This document shows positions 29,922-39,317 of a stretch of DNA of 64,000 nucleotides, piece after piece (the stretch's first letter is position 1; the number at the start of each line of letters is the position of its first letter). The notes beneath the pieces are model-generated. The model saw only the letters and a list, made by a program, of their open reading frames with translations. It ran no database searches and had not been told where the DNA came from. A program made the translations under genes and the position numbers. This DNA comes from Bathynomus jamesi (taxonomy: Eukaryota > Arthropoda > Malacostraca > Isopoda > Cirolanidae): NCBI GenBank assembly GCA_023014485.1, contig JAJOZX010000480.1:1244501-1308500 (forward strand), written 5' to 3'.

Positions 29922-31984
29922 TATATATATATATTAGGGTGGTGCTTAGCTATATTGGGCAAAATTTAAGTTACGAAATTTAACTGCGCTACCCCTGGAT
30001 TTCGTTAGAAATATCGAAAAATGGTCGCTGACAAAATTTCACGTAAATCGGAGAATATTTACTGGTGCCACATTAGGTTGGTCCTTATTTTTGAACTTTC
30101 GAAATTCAATGCGGCTACCCCTGGATATTGTTACTAGTCTCAAAAAAGTGTTGTAAGAAATTTTTTAGCTCAATCGGCTTATATTATCTGCTATATTATC
30201 TCAATGTTTCCCCCATAAAGGGGATAATTCAACCACCTTCAGTGACCTTCATCAGTCATCGACAAGTGCAAGTATTTGCATTTCGGTGTTTGTCTGTCTC
30301 CTCCTGCATATTTGGGTTCAGAACATTGTATCTCTAATATTATTTCTTGGTTGCTGCTGTTTTGTGTGTTCCTTCTTCCTCAGGTGAATTTCGAGAATGA
30401 CATCAACAAGGACGTCTACTGAAGTGTAGTTAGTTGGCCAGCCAAGAAAGGAATTGATTAGAAGGAAGCTGCCTTCTTCTGGAGAAGTACTCTAGCGTCT
30501 CTTCCACCAGCTCCGAAAGGAGAAAATGTCCCTCCGTGAGGCTGCAACGACTGTTTGGGAGAGGGCCAGGATTCCGACCACGGCAAACAGAAACATCATC
30601 CCGAAGATCGAGGGTCTGTATGAAGAGTGGCGGGGTCTTGGAAAGACGAAAAGTAGGAAGTCGGAGGCAGAAAAAAGGAAGAGGGAGGCTTTCCTTCAGA
30701 AATTGAAGGAACTCTTCGACGTCGCTCATGCCGATGCCAACAACTTGATAAAAAATGAAGAGGACAAGGAGTTCCTGATGGCGCAGAGGGAGAAAGGAAG
30801 GAGGGGCTGAATGATGGGAGTGGATAAGAAGCTGGCGGAAAAGGAGTCCCGAAAGTTGAGCTGAAACCGCGCTGAGACAGCACGTCAGGAACAGGACATG
30901 AAACGCCGCCAAGAAGGAACCAACGTGGTGGAGCTGGAGAGCTCTTCCAGTAGCAGCGCCCATGAGACGGCGAGCGATAAGGACTCTACAGCAGCAGGTC
31001 CTTCTAGCTCCATGGCAGCACCTCCGAAGCGACGACGAGCCTCTGGAACCCCGTTGAATCCAATGACAGCAGCAGCATTGGATTGGACCAAGACCACCGA
31101 TCGCAATGCTGTATACATCCTGACGGCGGCTGCTTCTGCGTATGGACGAGACCCATCAAGGGTAGCCCTGAACCGGCAGAGTATCCGCTGAGCCCGCATG
31201 AAGTTGCGTCAGGAGACAGCTGAGGTCTTGAAGGAGTCCTTCGATCCAACTGTGCCCCTCATTATCCACTGGGATGGTAAGATCATTCCTGATCTCACTG
31301 CTGGCGATGCCGCTGAGCGTCTTCCGATCCTTGTTTCTGGCGAAGGAGTGTTGAAGCTGCTATGCGTGCCCAAGTTGCCTTCCGGTACAGGCGAAGCCAT
31401 AGCGAATACCGCCATCGAGGCTCTGAATGAGTGTGGTATTTCCTATCTATCAGAGGCATGTCCTTCGATACGACGGCAAGCAACACGGGAGTTCGTCGAG
31501 GAGCTTGCACACTCATCCAGCAAAGGCTCGACGTTAACCTCCTCCATCTTGCCTACCGTCATCTTCATCACATGCTGGAAATTGTAATTGTGGCCGACGA
31601 AGTCCTTACTCGCTGCTTCAGGCTTTCCTCCGGTCCAGACATCCCCCTCTTCAAGAGGTTCAAGCAGATGTGTTTTTTTTTTACTTGAATGACTTCGAAC
31701 CAATGAAAGATGACTCCGGGGCTGATGATATCATTGGCTTCTGCAAGCGCCAACTCCAGGAGGCATAGCCGCGGGACGACTACCGTGAGTTGTTGGAACT
31801 CACCATCGTGGTTATAGGAGGCATTCCCCCTCGTGGTACCCGGTTCATCCGTCCCGGTGCTTACCACCGCGCCCGATGGATGGCTCAGGTTATATATGTT
31901 ATAATGTTATATAATGTTATAATGTTTCAGACCAACAAAGACCCTAGGATCCACTCATGGCTGGTCTACCTAACTGTGTTCGTA

Positions 31985-32060
31985 ATCGTGTATTGTGTAT
32001 GTCCTCCGTGGTGGCGGAGGGGACCTACAATTTTACGTGGGTTCCGAACCACAAGAACAT
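31985..32060 (-). mobile_element. 5S-SINE tail fragment inside element B
   Basis: Minus strand GTGGTTCGGAACCCACGTAA... GTAGGTCCCCTCCGCC matches the tail of the 47090 SINE. Confidence 0.6.
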
Positions 32061-32520
32061 AAGAAATTTATGTAAAAACCGCCGGTAAATTGGCAACGAC
32101 CAATTTTTACGAAACTAAATAATTATCAATTTAAAAACAATTAATTATCGATTTAAAACTAAAGATAGAATCTCTGGATCCAGAGGATCTAGTCATAATA
32201 GACTACTATCCACAAATATGTTACACTCTATATCTATTTATAACGGACATGCAAATATATCAGATCCAAAGAATCCAGTCAATTTCATTACGGTATCCAT
32301 CAAGTCACGGTCCATATCGATTGCGGACCAAGTCAAAATTTACAATCATATACATTACAATATATACACTTACGAGAAAAAGTGTAGGTGTGGCTGTAAA
32401 GACTGTACAGTAATGTAGAAATGTGTGTGCACCCATTTTGGGTCTCCCATTTAAAGGTGTTTGTGGGGCAAGTGAAGATCATGAGTTTTTCAATACCTCA
32501 CAGTAATATGGGGGGCACCG
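32061..32520. other. Unexplained insertion inside element B
   Basis: AT-rich segment not matching element A, with an open frame 32218-32418 (+) ending in Cys-rich CRCGCKDC. No family recognised. Confidence 0.4.
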
Positions 32521-32929
32521 CTCGGCAGAGAAATCTCTTTAAATGCCATCAAGCTCTTCCTCTTTCCCAACCAATTCGAGCTCAGACCACAAGAGAAGCG
32601 AAGCCTCAGCCGTTTCTTCCCATTCGCGGTGACGACATACATTCCCGCTTGGTTCGAGGCCCCACTAGCTGCTTCTGATCCAGCCAACGACCTCCGCTTG
32701 TACAAGCAGCTGGTTTCTTATGAAGACGGGGAGATTGCCACCGCGGGGTCCAAGGCTTTCGGCCGGCATCTTGGTATCTATTGGAAGAGCTGGCTGGACT
32801 GGCGTTCTTCGATGTAAAGGTCACCGCCGAAGAAAAGAAACACATGATCGCTGCTCTCCAAGATGAAGGATCCGAGGACTCACCAAAGCGGATTTGTGTC
32901 CCCGCGGATGCCACTCTGAAGGACAAGAC

Positions 32930-34012
32930 GGTAGGTAGGTGGATAGGTAGGTGGATTGAAAACTGGCTGAGGAATAGGCGGCAGAGGGTTGTAATTAAAG
33001 GTGCTAGTTCGGGTTGGGCCTCGGTCACTAGTGGGGTTCCTCAGGGTTCCGTTTTGGGGCCGCCGTTGTTTATCATTTACATAAATGATATCGACGGTGG
33101 CATCGTCAGTCGGATCGCCAAATTCGCTGATGACACCAAGCTTGGGGCCAATGTTGGGACGCCCGAAGCGATCGAGGAACTGCGTGCGGACTTAGGTAGG
33201 ATAGGAGAGTGGTCCGAAAAATGGCAAATGCCGTTTAACTTGGGTAAATGCAAAGTGATGCACATTGGCTACGCCAATCCCAAGTCGGACTACTCGATGT
33301 TGGGTAGTAATATCGAGGTGACTGATTTAGAAAAGGACTTGGGTGTGCTAATTAGCAGCGACCTTAAGTTTACGAAACAGTGCGTAGAGGTGGAAAAGAA
33401 AGCCCAGAAACTATTGGGTTATATCAGGAGGCAATTTCAGTTTCGGAACAAGGAGATTGTGCTCTCACTGTACAATTCCTTTGTTCGACCGCACCTGGAA
33501 TATGCTGTGCAGTTCTGGTCGCCCACCCTCAGGAAAGATATTGAGAGGCTGGAGCGAGTGCAGGCGAGGGCCACAAAGTTAATCCCTTCCGTTAGGCATA
33601 TGGGCTACAATCGACGGTTACGCGCCCTGAACTTGTTTTCGCTGGAAACTCGGAGGCTGCGCGGACAACTGATCGAGGTTTTCAAGCTCTTACGCGGGTT
33701 TAACGATGTCGATTTTAGAAGTATGTTTAGTTTAAATGATAACCCAACTCGCAACAATGGTTGGAAGTTGGATTTGAAACGGTTTAGGACTAGTGTGTGT
33801 GGGAATTACTTTACGTATAAGATCTGTGACCCGTGGAACAGGTTACCTTCAGAAGTTGTGAACAGTTCCTCTGTGGATCAGTTCAAGAAAAGGTTAGACC
33901 AAATCTTGCACACTATTTGAGTGTGTACAAAATTTTCCCTGGCACACACTGCCATTGGTACCTCCTCGGTATGGGCCGCAAGGCCTTTTGAGGTACTTCT
34001 TTTCCTTGTAAC
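32930..34012 (+). pseudogene. CR1-like non-LTR retrotransposon, 5'-truncated, inserted in element B
   Basis: After a GTAGGTAGGTGGATAGG filler at the junction, an intact ~325-codon reading frame runs to 33920: WIENWLRNRRQRVVIKG, SGVPQGSVLGPPLF, the catalytic KFADDTKLG, LEKDLGVLISSDLKFTKQC, RPHLEYAVQFWSP and terminal FKKRLDQILHTI. The 3' UTR ends in CCTTGTAACCTTGTAAC direct repeats, as CR1 elements often do. Only the second half of the RT is present, so it cannot self-mobilise. It is from a different lineage than the 24.5-kb family. The host protein frame resumes after about 34046, with roughly 40 codons missing. Confidence 0.85.
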
Positions 34013-34593
34013 CTTGTAACTTCGTCACCTCGCGGTCTCGGCGAGACCGCACCCGAAGCCTCCGTGTGATCAACGACTGCGCAGAGCGAGGAGTGAAGCT
34101 GATTCAGGAGTTCAATCCTGTCATCACGAGGAACGAGGATTAGCGCCATTTTTCCGGATGCGCGGAAGAGCACTCTTGCCCAGAAATAGGCAGCAATGAG
34201 TGGGAGTTGGGCTCCCATGAGAGTAATATTTTACCGCTTTTAATATATATTGTTGTTACACTTCCCGGACTTTGTTTGTCTCCTCGTTTTTTCTCATTTT
34301 CGAATTAAACTATATAATCGATTGCTGTTTGAGATACATTTCCATTGGAAAAAAGTTTTATTTTCAGTTCTAAGGTTCCGTCCTATCATCCAAAAATATG
34401 GGGTTTCGCACCGTAGACTATATAACAATATCAGCGTACTATGTAGTAGCGTACTGACAACCACTGTGGCACCAGATAATATAAGTCGATTGAGCTAAAA
34501 TTTTGCTTACAGCACTTTTTTGAAACTAGTAAACATATTCAGGGGTAGCCGCATTGAATTTCGAAAGTTCAAAAATAAGGACCACCCTAATAT

Positions 34594-34598
34594 ATATA

Positions 34599-34641
<43 letters not shown>
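34594..34641. repeat. (TA)n microsatellite
   Basis: TA run joining element B to a foldback element. Confidence 0.9.
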
Positions 34642-34643
<2 letters not shown>

Positions 34644-34644
<1 letters not shown>

Positions 34645-35076
34645 GAATGAACTCAGAATGGTCCCCTGAGTTTTTTATGATACACACAGACAGTGCATGG
34701 AACAAGGAACTCTTCTGGGATAATTAAATCCACTATAGTCCGAAAAAGTAATGGTAAATGACAAATACCATAGTTTTTCTTTTTCATGATGCTAGCCCGA
34801 CGCGGGCAACGGGTCACTCGCAAAGAGGTCCCATAAATATAGCTTCCCTCACCAGCTATCTGCAAAGCAGACAGGATCCAGCTTTGCTTTGCAGATAGCT
34901 GGTGAGGGAAGGTATATTTATGGGACCTCTTTGCGAGTGACCCGTTGCCCGTTTCGGGCTAGCATCATGAAAAAGAAAAACTATGGTATTTGTCATTTAC
35001 CATTACTTATTCGGACTATAGTGGATTTAATTATCCCAGAAGAGTTCCTTGTTCCATGCACTGTCTGTGTGTATCA
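34644..35076. mobile_element. Foldback element, copy 1
   Basis: Two ~200-bp near-identical inverted arms around AGCAGACAGGATCCAGC. Arm landmarks: CATGGAACAAGGAACTCTTC, AATGGTAAATGACAAATACC, TTTTTCTTTTTCATGATG, AGCTATCTGCAAAGC. Left end also keeps ACTCAGAATGGTCCCCTGAG. No gene. Other copies at 37920, 47690 and 52458. Confidence 0.85.
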
Positions 35077-35161
35077 TATATATATATATGAATAGAAAAG
35101 ACGTAAGTAATAAGGAGCGTCTCTGCACACGGGGAAGAGAAATAACGAATAAATGAAAAAT

Positions 35162-35238
35162 GAGGCGAACCGCCCGGGAATCGAACCCAGGGCCTTCCAA
35201 TTGCCGGTTGGATGCGCTACCATTACACTACGGACCTC
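35162..35238 (-). tRNA. tRNA-like sequence, array 1 unit 1
   Basis: D arm GTGT...GCGC, anticodon stem TCCAA/TTGGA with loop CCGGCAA (anticodon would read GGC), T arm CTGGG-TTCGATT-CCCGG. The acceptor stem barely pairs, so it is tRNA-derived rather than a working tRNA. Confidence 0.5.
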
Positions 35239-35425
35239 GATCAATCATAAATCGAAATTCTCCTACATAGGGCAGAAACCAATGCCCTGAGAGGGCACCC
35301 TCGCAAATCGTGAATATGTGCATTTAACTGCAATGACCACGCAGTATATAAATGAATAGAAACGACGTAAGTAATAAGGAGCGTCTCTGCACACGGGGAA
35401 GAGAAATAACGAATAAATGAAAAAT

Positions 35426-35502
35426 GAGGCGAACCGCCCGGGAATCGAACCCAGGGCCTTCCAATTGCCGGTTGGATGCGCTACCATTACACTACGGACC
35501 TC
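35426..35502 (-). tRNA. tRNA-like sequence, array 1 unit 2
   Basis: Identical tRNA-like block to unit 1; offset 264 bp. Confidence 0.5.
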
Positions 35503-35687
35503 GATCAATCAAATCGAAATTCTCCTACATAGGGCAGAAACCAATGCCCTGAGAGGGCACCCTCGCAAATCGTGAATATGTGCATTTAACTGCAATGACC
35601 ACGCAGTATATAAATGAATAGAAACGACGTAAGTAATAAGGAGCGTCTCTGCACACGGGGAAGAGAAATAACGAATAAATGAAAAAT

Positions 35688-35764
35688 GAGGCGAACCGCC
35701 CGGGAATCGAACCCAGGGCCTTCCAATTGCCGGTTGGATGCGCTACCATTACACTACGGACCTC
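35688..35764 (-). tRNA. tRNA-like sequence, array 1 unit 3
   Basis: Identical block; offset 262 bp from unit 2. Confidence 0.5.
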
Positions 35765-35971
35765 GATCAATCATAAATCGAAATTCTCCTACATAGGGCA
35801 GAAACCAATGCCCTGAGAGGGCACCCTCGCAAATCGTGAATATGTGCATTTAACTGCAATGACCACGCAGTATATACTGCAGTTAAATGCACATATTCAC
35901 GATTTGCGAGGGTGCCCTCTCAGGGCATTGGTTTCTGCCCTATGTAGGAGAATTTCGATTTATGATTGATC

Positions 35972-36048
35972 GAGGTCCGTAGTGTAATGGTAACGCATCC
36001 AACCGGCAATTGGAAGGCCCTGGGTTCGATTCCCGGGAGGTTCGCCTC
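35972..36048 (+). tRNA. tRNA-like sequence, array 1 unit 4 (inverted)
   Basis: Same block on the opposite strand, with GGTAACGC in the D arm (full four-pair stem) and GGGAGGTTCG at the 3' side. Confidence 0.5.
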
Positions 36049-36151
36049 ATTTTTCATTTATTCGTTATTTCTCTTCCCCGTGTGCAGAGACGCTCCTTAT
36101 TACTTACATCGTTTCTATTCATTTATATACTGCGTGGTCATTGCAGTTAAA

Positions 36152-36155
<4 letters not shown>

Positions 36156-36212
<57 letters not shown>

Positions 36213-36300
36213 TATATAGGGACCGGACCTATAATATATATATATATGTGTGTGTCTGTGTGCTGAGTGCCTGCATGTATGTATTGTATGTACTATATAT
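36156..36300. repeat. (TA)n(GA)n and related microsatellites
   Basis: TA run to 36186, GA run to 36212, then short TA and GT runs. Confidence 0.9.
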
Positions 36301-36841
36301 ATAATAGATAATGATAATGCATAGTGAAACAAAATGCTAAGAACATCTTTGGCAGTAAGCATACAGTAACGTACAGATCTGCCATACATTTAACGCTGAA
36401 ACAAGGAAAGTATTTTAGCAGAAATCTAAAATCCTATAAAGGAAATACAATCTATACACGTATCGTTATGCGAAGATGATAAAAAATTAAATACTTTCTC
36501 TATTTTATGCTCACTCGTTTCATACAAAAATAAGTGTTTGATGAACTCTGCTAAGCGACTTTGGAAATTATTGTGAGTTCAATGTTTGAAAAAGTAGCCT
36601 GTCAGTAACGTTTTCTTTAATGCTACGTTTACAAAGGCAAAAGATTTCAAGCGATGTCAAAATCTTGATGTCTTTTTTGCAAATTTTGCCAAGAGACAAA
36701 CGGTGAAAAAGAAGTTGAAAAACTTTTAAATGCAATTTGATTAACCAACACCTGCTTTTAGTCCTGTTTTCATTAATTCACCTTTTACCCCCATACATTG
36801 TTTTCTCTGCCAAACAATTACTGCGTACGTTTACCAATTAC

Positions 36842-36847
<6 letters not shown>

Positions 36848-36894
<47 letters not shown>
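36848..36894. repeat. (TA)n microsatellite
   Basis: About 23 TA units before a mariner end. Confidence 0.95.
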
Positions 36895-36899
<5 letters not shown>

Positions 36900-36900
36900 T

Positions 36901-37382
36901 ACAGGTGTTTCACAACCGGTCTGCATACTTTGGGGGGTGATATCGAGTAAAAAGTTAATGATATCGAGTAAAAAGTTAATACAAAATATGTGCTATTTCC
37001 AACTGTTGCGGAGCTTCGGACGTTTTAAAATGTGCAAACAACAAATCCCTACTTGTGTGTAATTCGATAGATGGCAGCACTGGTGGTAGTTTCGGTTAAC
37101 GAAGTTACCACTACTAATCCTCAGTTTATTTTTCTTTCAGTTGCGCTTAGGTGAACAATCAAAATGAATCAAGAGTTCACACCCGCTGAATAGCTGATAT
37201 CCATTTCATTTATGGATTCTGTGATGGTAACAGCAGAGCGGCAGTTGAGGAATATCGAAGACGATTAACTGCTGATATTTATCTGAACTTCCTTTTTGAT
37301 GGAGGACGTGCCCTTGGAGATAAGGCGCAGGATGTTCTTTCAGCACGATGGGGTGCCACCACATTTTGGTCGTCATGTTACG
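36901..37382 (+). pseudogene. mariner remnant, internally deleted
   Basis: Starts CAGGTGTTTCACAACCGGTC. Coding scraps: HFIYGFCDGNSRAAVEEYRR (DNA-binding start, from 37202) jumping to FFQHDGVPPHFGRHVT (second catalytic Asp block, 37334-37380). Most of the transposase is gone; the sequence runs into a foldback-element end at 37383-37433. Confidence 0.7.
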
Positions 37383-37455
37383 GTCTGTGTGTATTATAAA
37401 AGTTTCTCAGGGGACCATTCTGAGTTGTAGCATATATATATATATATATATATAT

Positions 37456-37915
37456 CACAGGATGTTTCACAACCGGTCTTCCATACTTTAGGGGGTGATT
37501 TGGGGGGTGATATCGAGTAAAAAAGTTAATATAACATCGGTGCTATTTCCAACCGTTGCGGAGCTACGGACGTTTTAAGATGCACGGGAAAAAATAAATG
37601 AGAGTATTAGTCTGATGTATTTATTGCTATATTTTATGAGATACACCTTATAAATGATCAAAATGTCCGCCTCGGTTTTCAATGCACAGCCTTGCTCGTT
37701 CCATACAATCATTTCGGGTTTTTTTCTTATGTAAGCAGCGGCATTCATAATCCGACGCAAGAGTTCCTCTCTCGTTTGTACTCTGGTCTTGTAGACCATC
37801 TCTTTCATAAGACCCCCCCCCCCATAAAAAGAAATCTAACGGGGCTAGGTCCGGAGATCTCGGGGGCCACGATATTGGACCAGCACGACCAGTCCAACGA
37901 TTCCCGTACCGCTGA
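37456..37915 (-). pseudogene. mariner 3' half, same family, opposite strand
   Basis: Left TIR CAGGATGTTTCACAACCGGT matches 36901. Reads on the minus strand through WPPRSPDLAPLDFFLWGG (third catalytic Asp) to ENRGGHFDHL. A C8 homopolymer (37807-37817 area) breaks the frame. The 5' part is cut off by the foldback element at 37920. Confidence 0.75.
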
Positions 37916-37919
37916 TTCA

Positions 37920-38228
37920 AGTAATCCGTGCATGGAATAAAGAACTCTTCTAGGAAAATTAAACCCACTGTAGTCAGAATAAGTAATGGTAAATGACAAA
38001 TACTATAGTTTTTCTTTTTCATGATGGAAGCCCAACGGGTCACTCACTAGCAAAGAGACAAAGAGGCCTTTTGGACCATTTTGTTTGAGATCCGTTGCCC
38101 ACGTTGCGCTTCCATCATGAAAAAGAAAAACTGTAGCATTTGTCATTTACCATTACTTATTCGAACTATAGTGGATTTAATTTTCCCAAAAGAGTTCCTT
38201 GTTCCATGCACGGTCTGTATACTCGTGT
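37920..38228. mobile_element. Foldback element, copy 2 (short)
   Basis: Arms 37925-38035 and 38085-38225 with AATGGTAAATGACAAATAC and ATCATGAAAAAGAAAAACTG; the central AGCTATCTGC part is lost. Inserted in mariner DNA. Confidence 0.75.
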
Positions 38229-38229
38229 G

Positions 38230-38267
<38 letters not shown>

Positions 38268-38351
38268 TATAATGTTTACGTTCTTTAAAATACTAGGTAG
38301 CTAGATATCAAAAGAAAGATGTCAATAGATAGATGTGTACAATATACCTGG

Positions 38352-38425
38352 AAACCTGGTAGTTATTTCAAGCGTCGGTCTCTCCTCACACGAAGGTCAA
38401 ACTGGCGGTCTCACCCCACCCAGTA
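38352..38425 (-). mobile_element. non-LTR retrotransposon 3'-end fragment
   Basis: Minus strand GTTTGACCTTCGTGTGAGGA is the 3' end of the 24.5-kb non-LTR family. Confidence 0.6.
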
Positions 38426-38749
38426 TATATTAACATAATTTTAATAAACATTCAGTTTATGAAAATCAAGTATGGAGACGACATTACAAAATAAAATAAA
38501 AAATTTTCACTGAATATTTTACATAATTAAAATTTTTTAGTAAATGAACGTCACATTTATCTAAAATATAAAAATTCTTGTCAGTTAACCTTGCAAAATT
38601 GCCTAAAAATGTCAGGATAATAAGTGTAAAATTATATACAGTATATCTTCATAAATGTTTGTATGAAATTCCAAGGTTGTTACATAATATATATATATAT
38701 ATATATATATGCGATGAATTTCACAATAAAACACGTGAAATGAATGAAT

Positions 38750-39317
38750 GCTGCAAACCCACAAGGAAAAAGAAAACGATTCCAAGGCCTTTCGTGTATT
38801 CAAAGCTACACCTCGTCAGGGAATGAAGTTAAAAGGCGAGAAGCCCATATATATATACAACGTACAGGAAAAACAAAACAATTAGCACATACTTAACAAG
38901 GGTTAATGAGAGGCAAAAGAAATTTTAACATGATATCGTCAATTTTATAAGTCCCCGAGCTGTTATTGAAATTGTTTTTAAAATGAATAAATGCACATTC
39001 TAGAATATTTCGTTCTATTATATCTCTGTTTTTAACAAGCGCTTTAGAACTATCCCACTTGATGCTATGGTTACATCTATACATATGGTTAAATAAAGCA
39101 TTGGAAGTACTAGCTGTTCTACAAGCATATTTATGCTGTTTTACCCTAATATCTAACGTTTTACCGGTTTGGCCTATATATACTGAGTTACATTGTGTAC
39201 ATCCGATCGAATACACACAACCAACAACATTATCAGGGCTATTCTTTATTAGGCGTGATTTAACAGTATTATTATACTTAAAGATTACATTAATGCCAAT
39301 TGCTTTAAGTACAGTTG
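38750..39317 (-). mobile_element. Inverted 3'-end copy of the Penelope-like element
   Basis: 568 bp identical-looking to 41131-41702 but inverted; encodes the GIY-YIG C-terminus on the minus strand (38893-39216, YSIGCTQCNSVYIGQTGKTL). Forms the left terminal inverted repeat; such inverted partial copies are typical of Penelope insertions. Confidence 0.85.
38779..38824 (-). ncRNA. Hammerhead-ribozyme-like motif (left copy)
   Basis: Mirror of 41625-41670: ATTCC, CTGACGA, stem II GTGTA/TACAC, GAAA, GGCC, TT, GGAAT. Confidence 0.55.

Larger units (their letters stand above)
30526..34143 (+). pseudogene. Paralogue of the element A protein, multiply broken
   Basis: Fragments in order match element A: SLREAATTVWERARIP and LFDVAHADANNLIKNEED (30526-30800), a Ser-rich linker (30945), IIHWDGKIIPDLTAGDAAER (31258-31320), GMSFDTTASNTGVRRGACTL (31453), LLHLAYRHLHHMLEIV, SSGPDIPLFKRFK, then AYHRARWMAQ (31860), EAPLAASDPANDLRLYKQLV (32660), ELAGLAFFDVKV and, after the CR1-like insert, SLRVINDCAERGVKLIQEFN (34056-34120). 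Stops, frameshifts and insertions make it non-functional. Conservation of the HWDGK, FDTTA-NTG and C/HxxH blocks between two decayed copies suggests they are catalytic. Confidence 0.7.
29934..34590. mobile_element. TIR element B, paralogous to element A
   Basis: Right end (inverted) TTAGGGTGGTCCTTATTTTT with ~115 bp matching the left inner end at 30073-30190. The left side has a second, diverged end in front (29934-30072, TTAGGGTGGTGCTTAGC), so termini are tandemly duplicated. Inserted in (TA)n right beside element A, gene in opposite orientation. Interrupted by a 5S-SINE fragment, an unexplained segment (32060-32520) and a CR1-like copy. Confidence 0.72.
35091..36153. repeat. Palindromic array 1 of ~262-bp tRNA-like units
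   Basis: Three head-to-tail units on the minus strand, then one on the plus strand, switching at about 35876 inside GCAGTATATACTGC. Each unit has a tRNA-like block, ACGATTTGCGAGGGTGCCCT, and AAGGAGCGTCTCTGCACACG. The last unit could fold back on the third. Confidence 0.9.
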
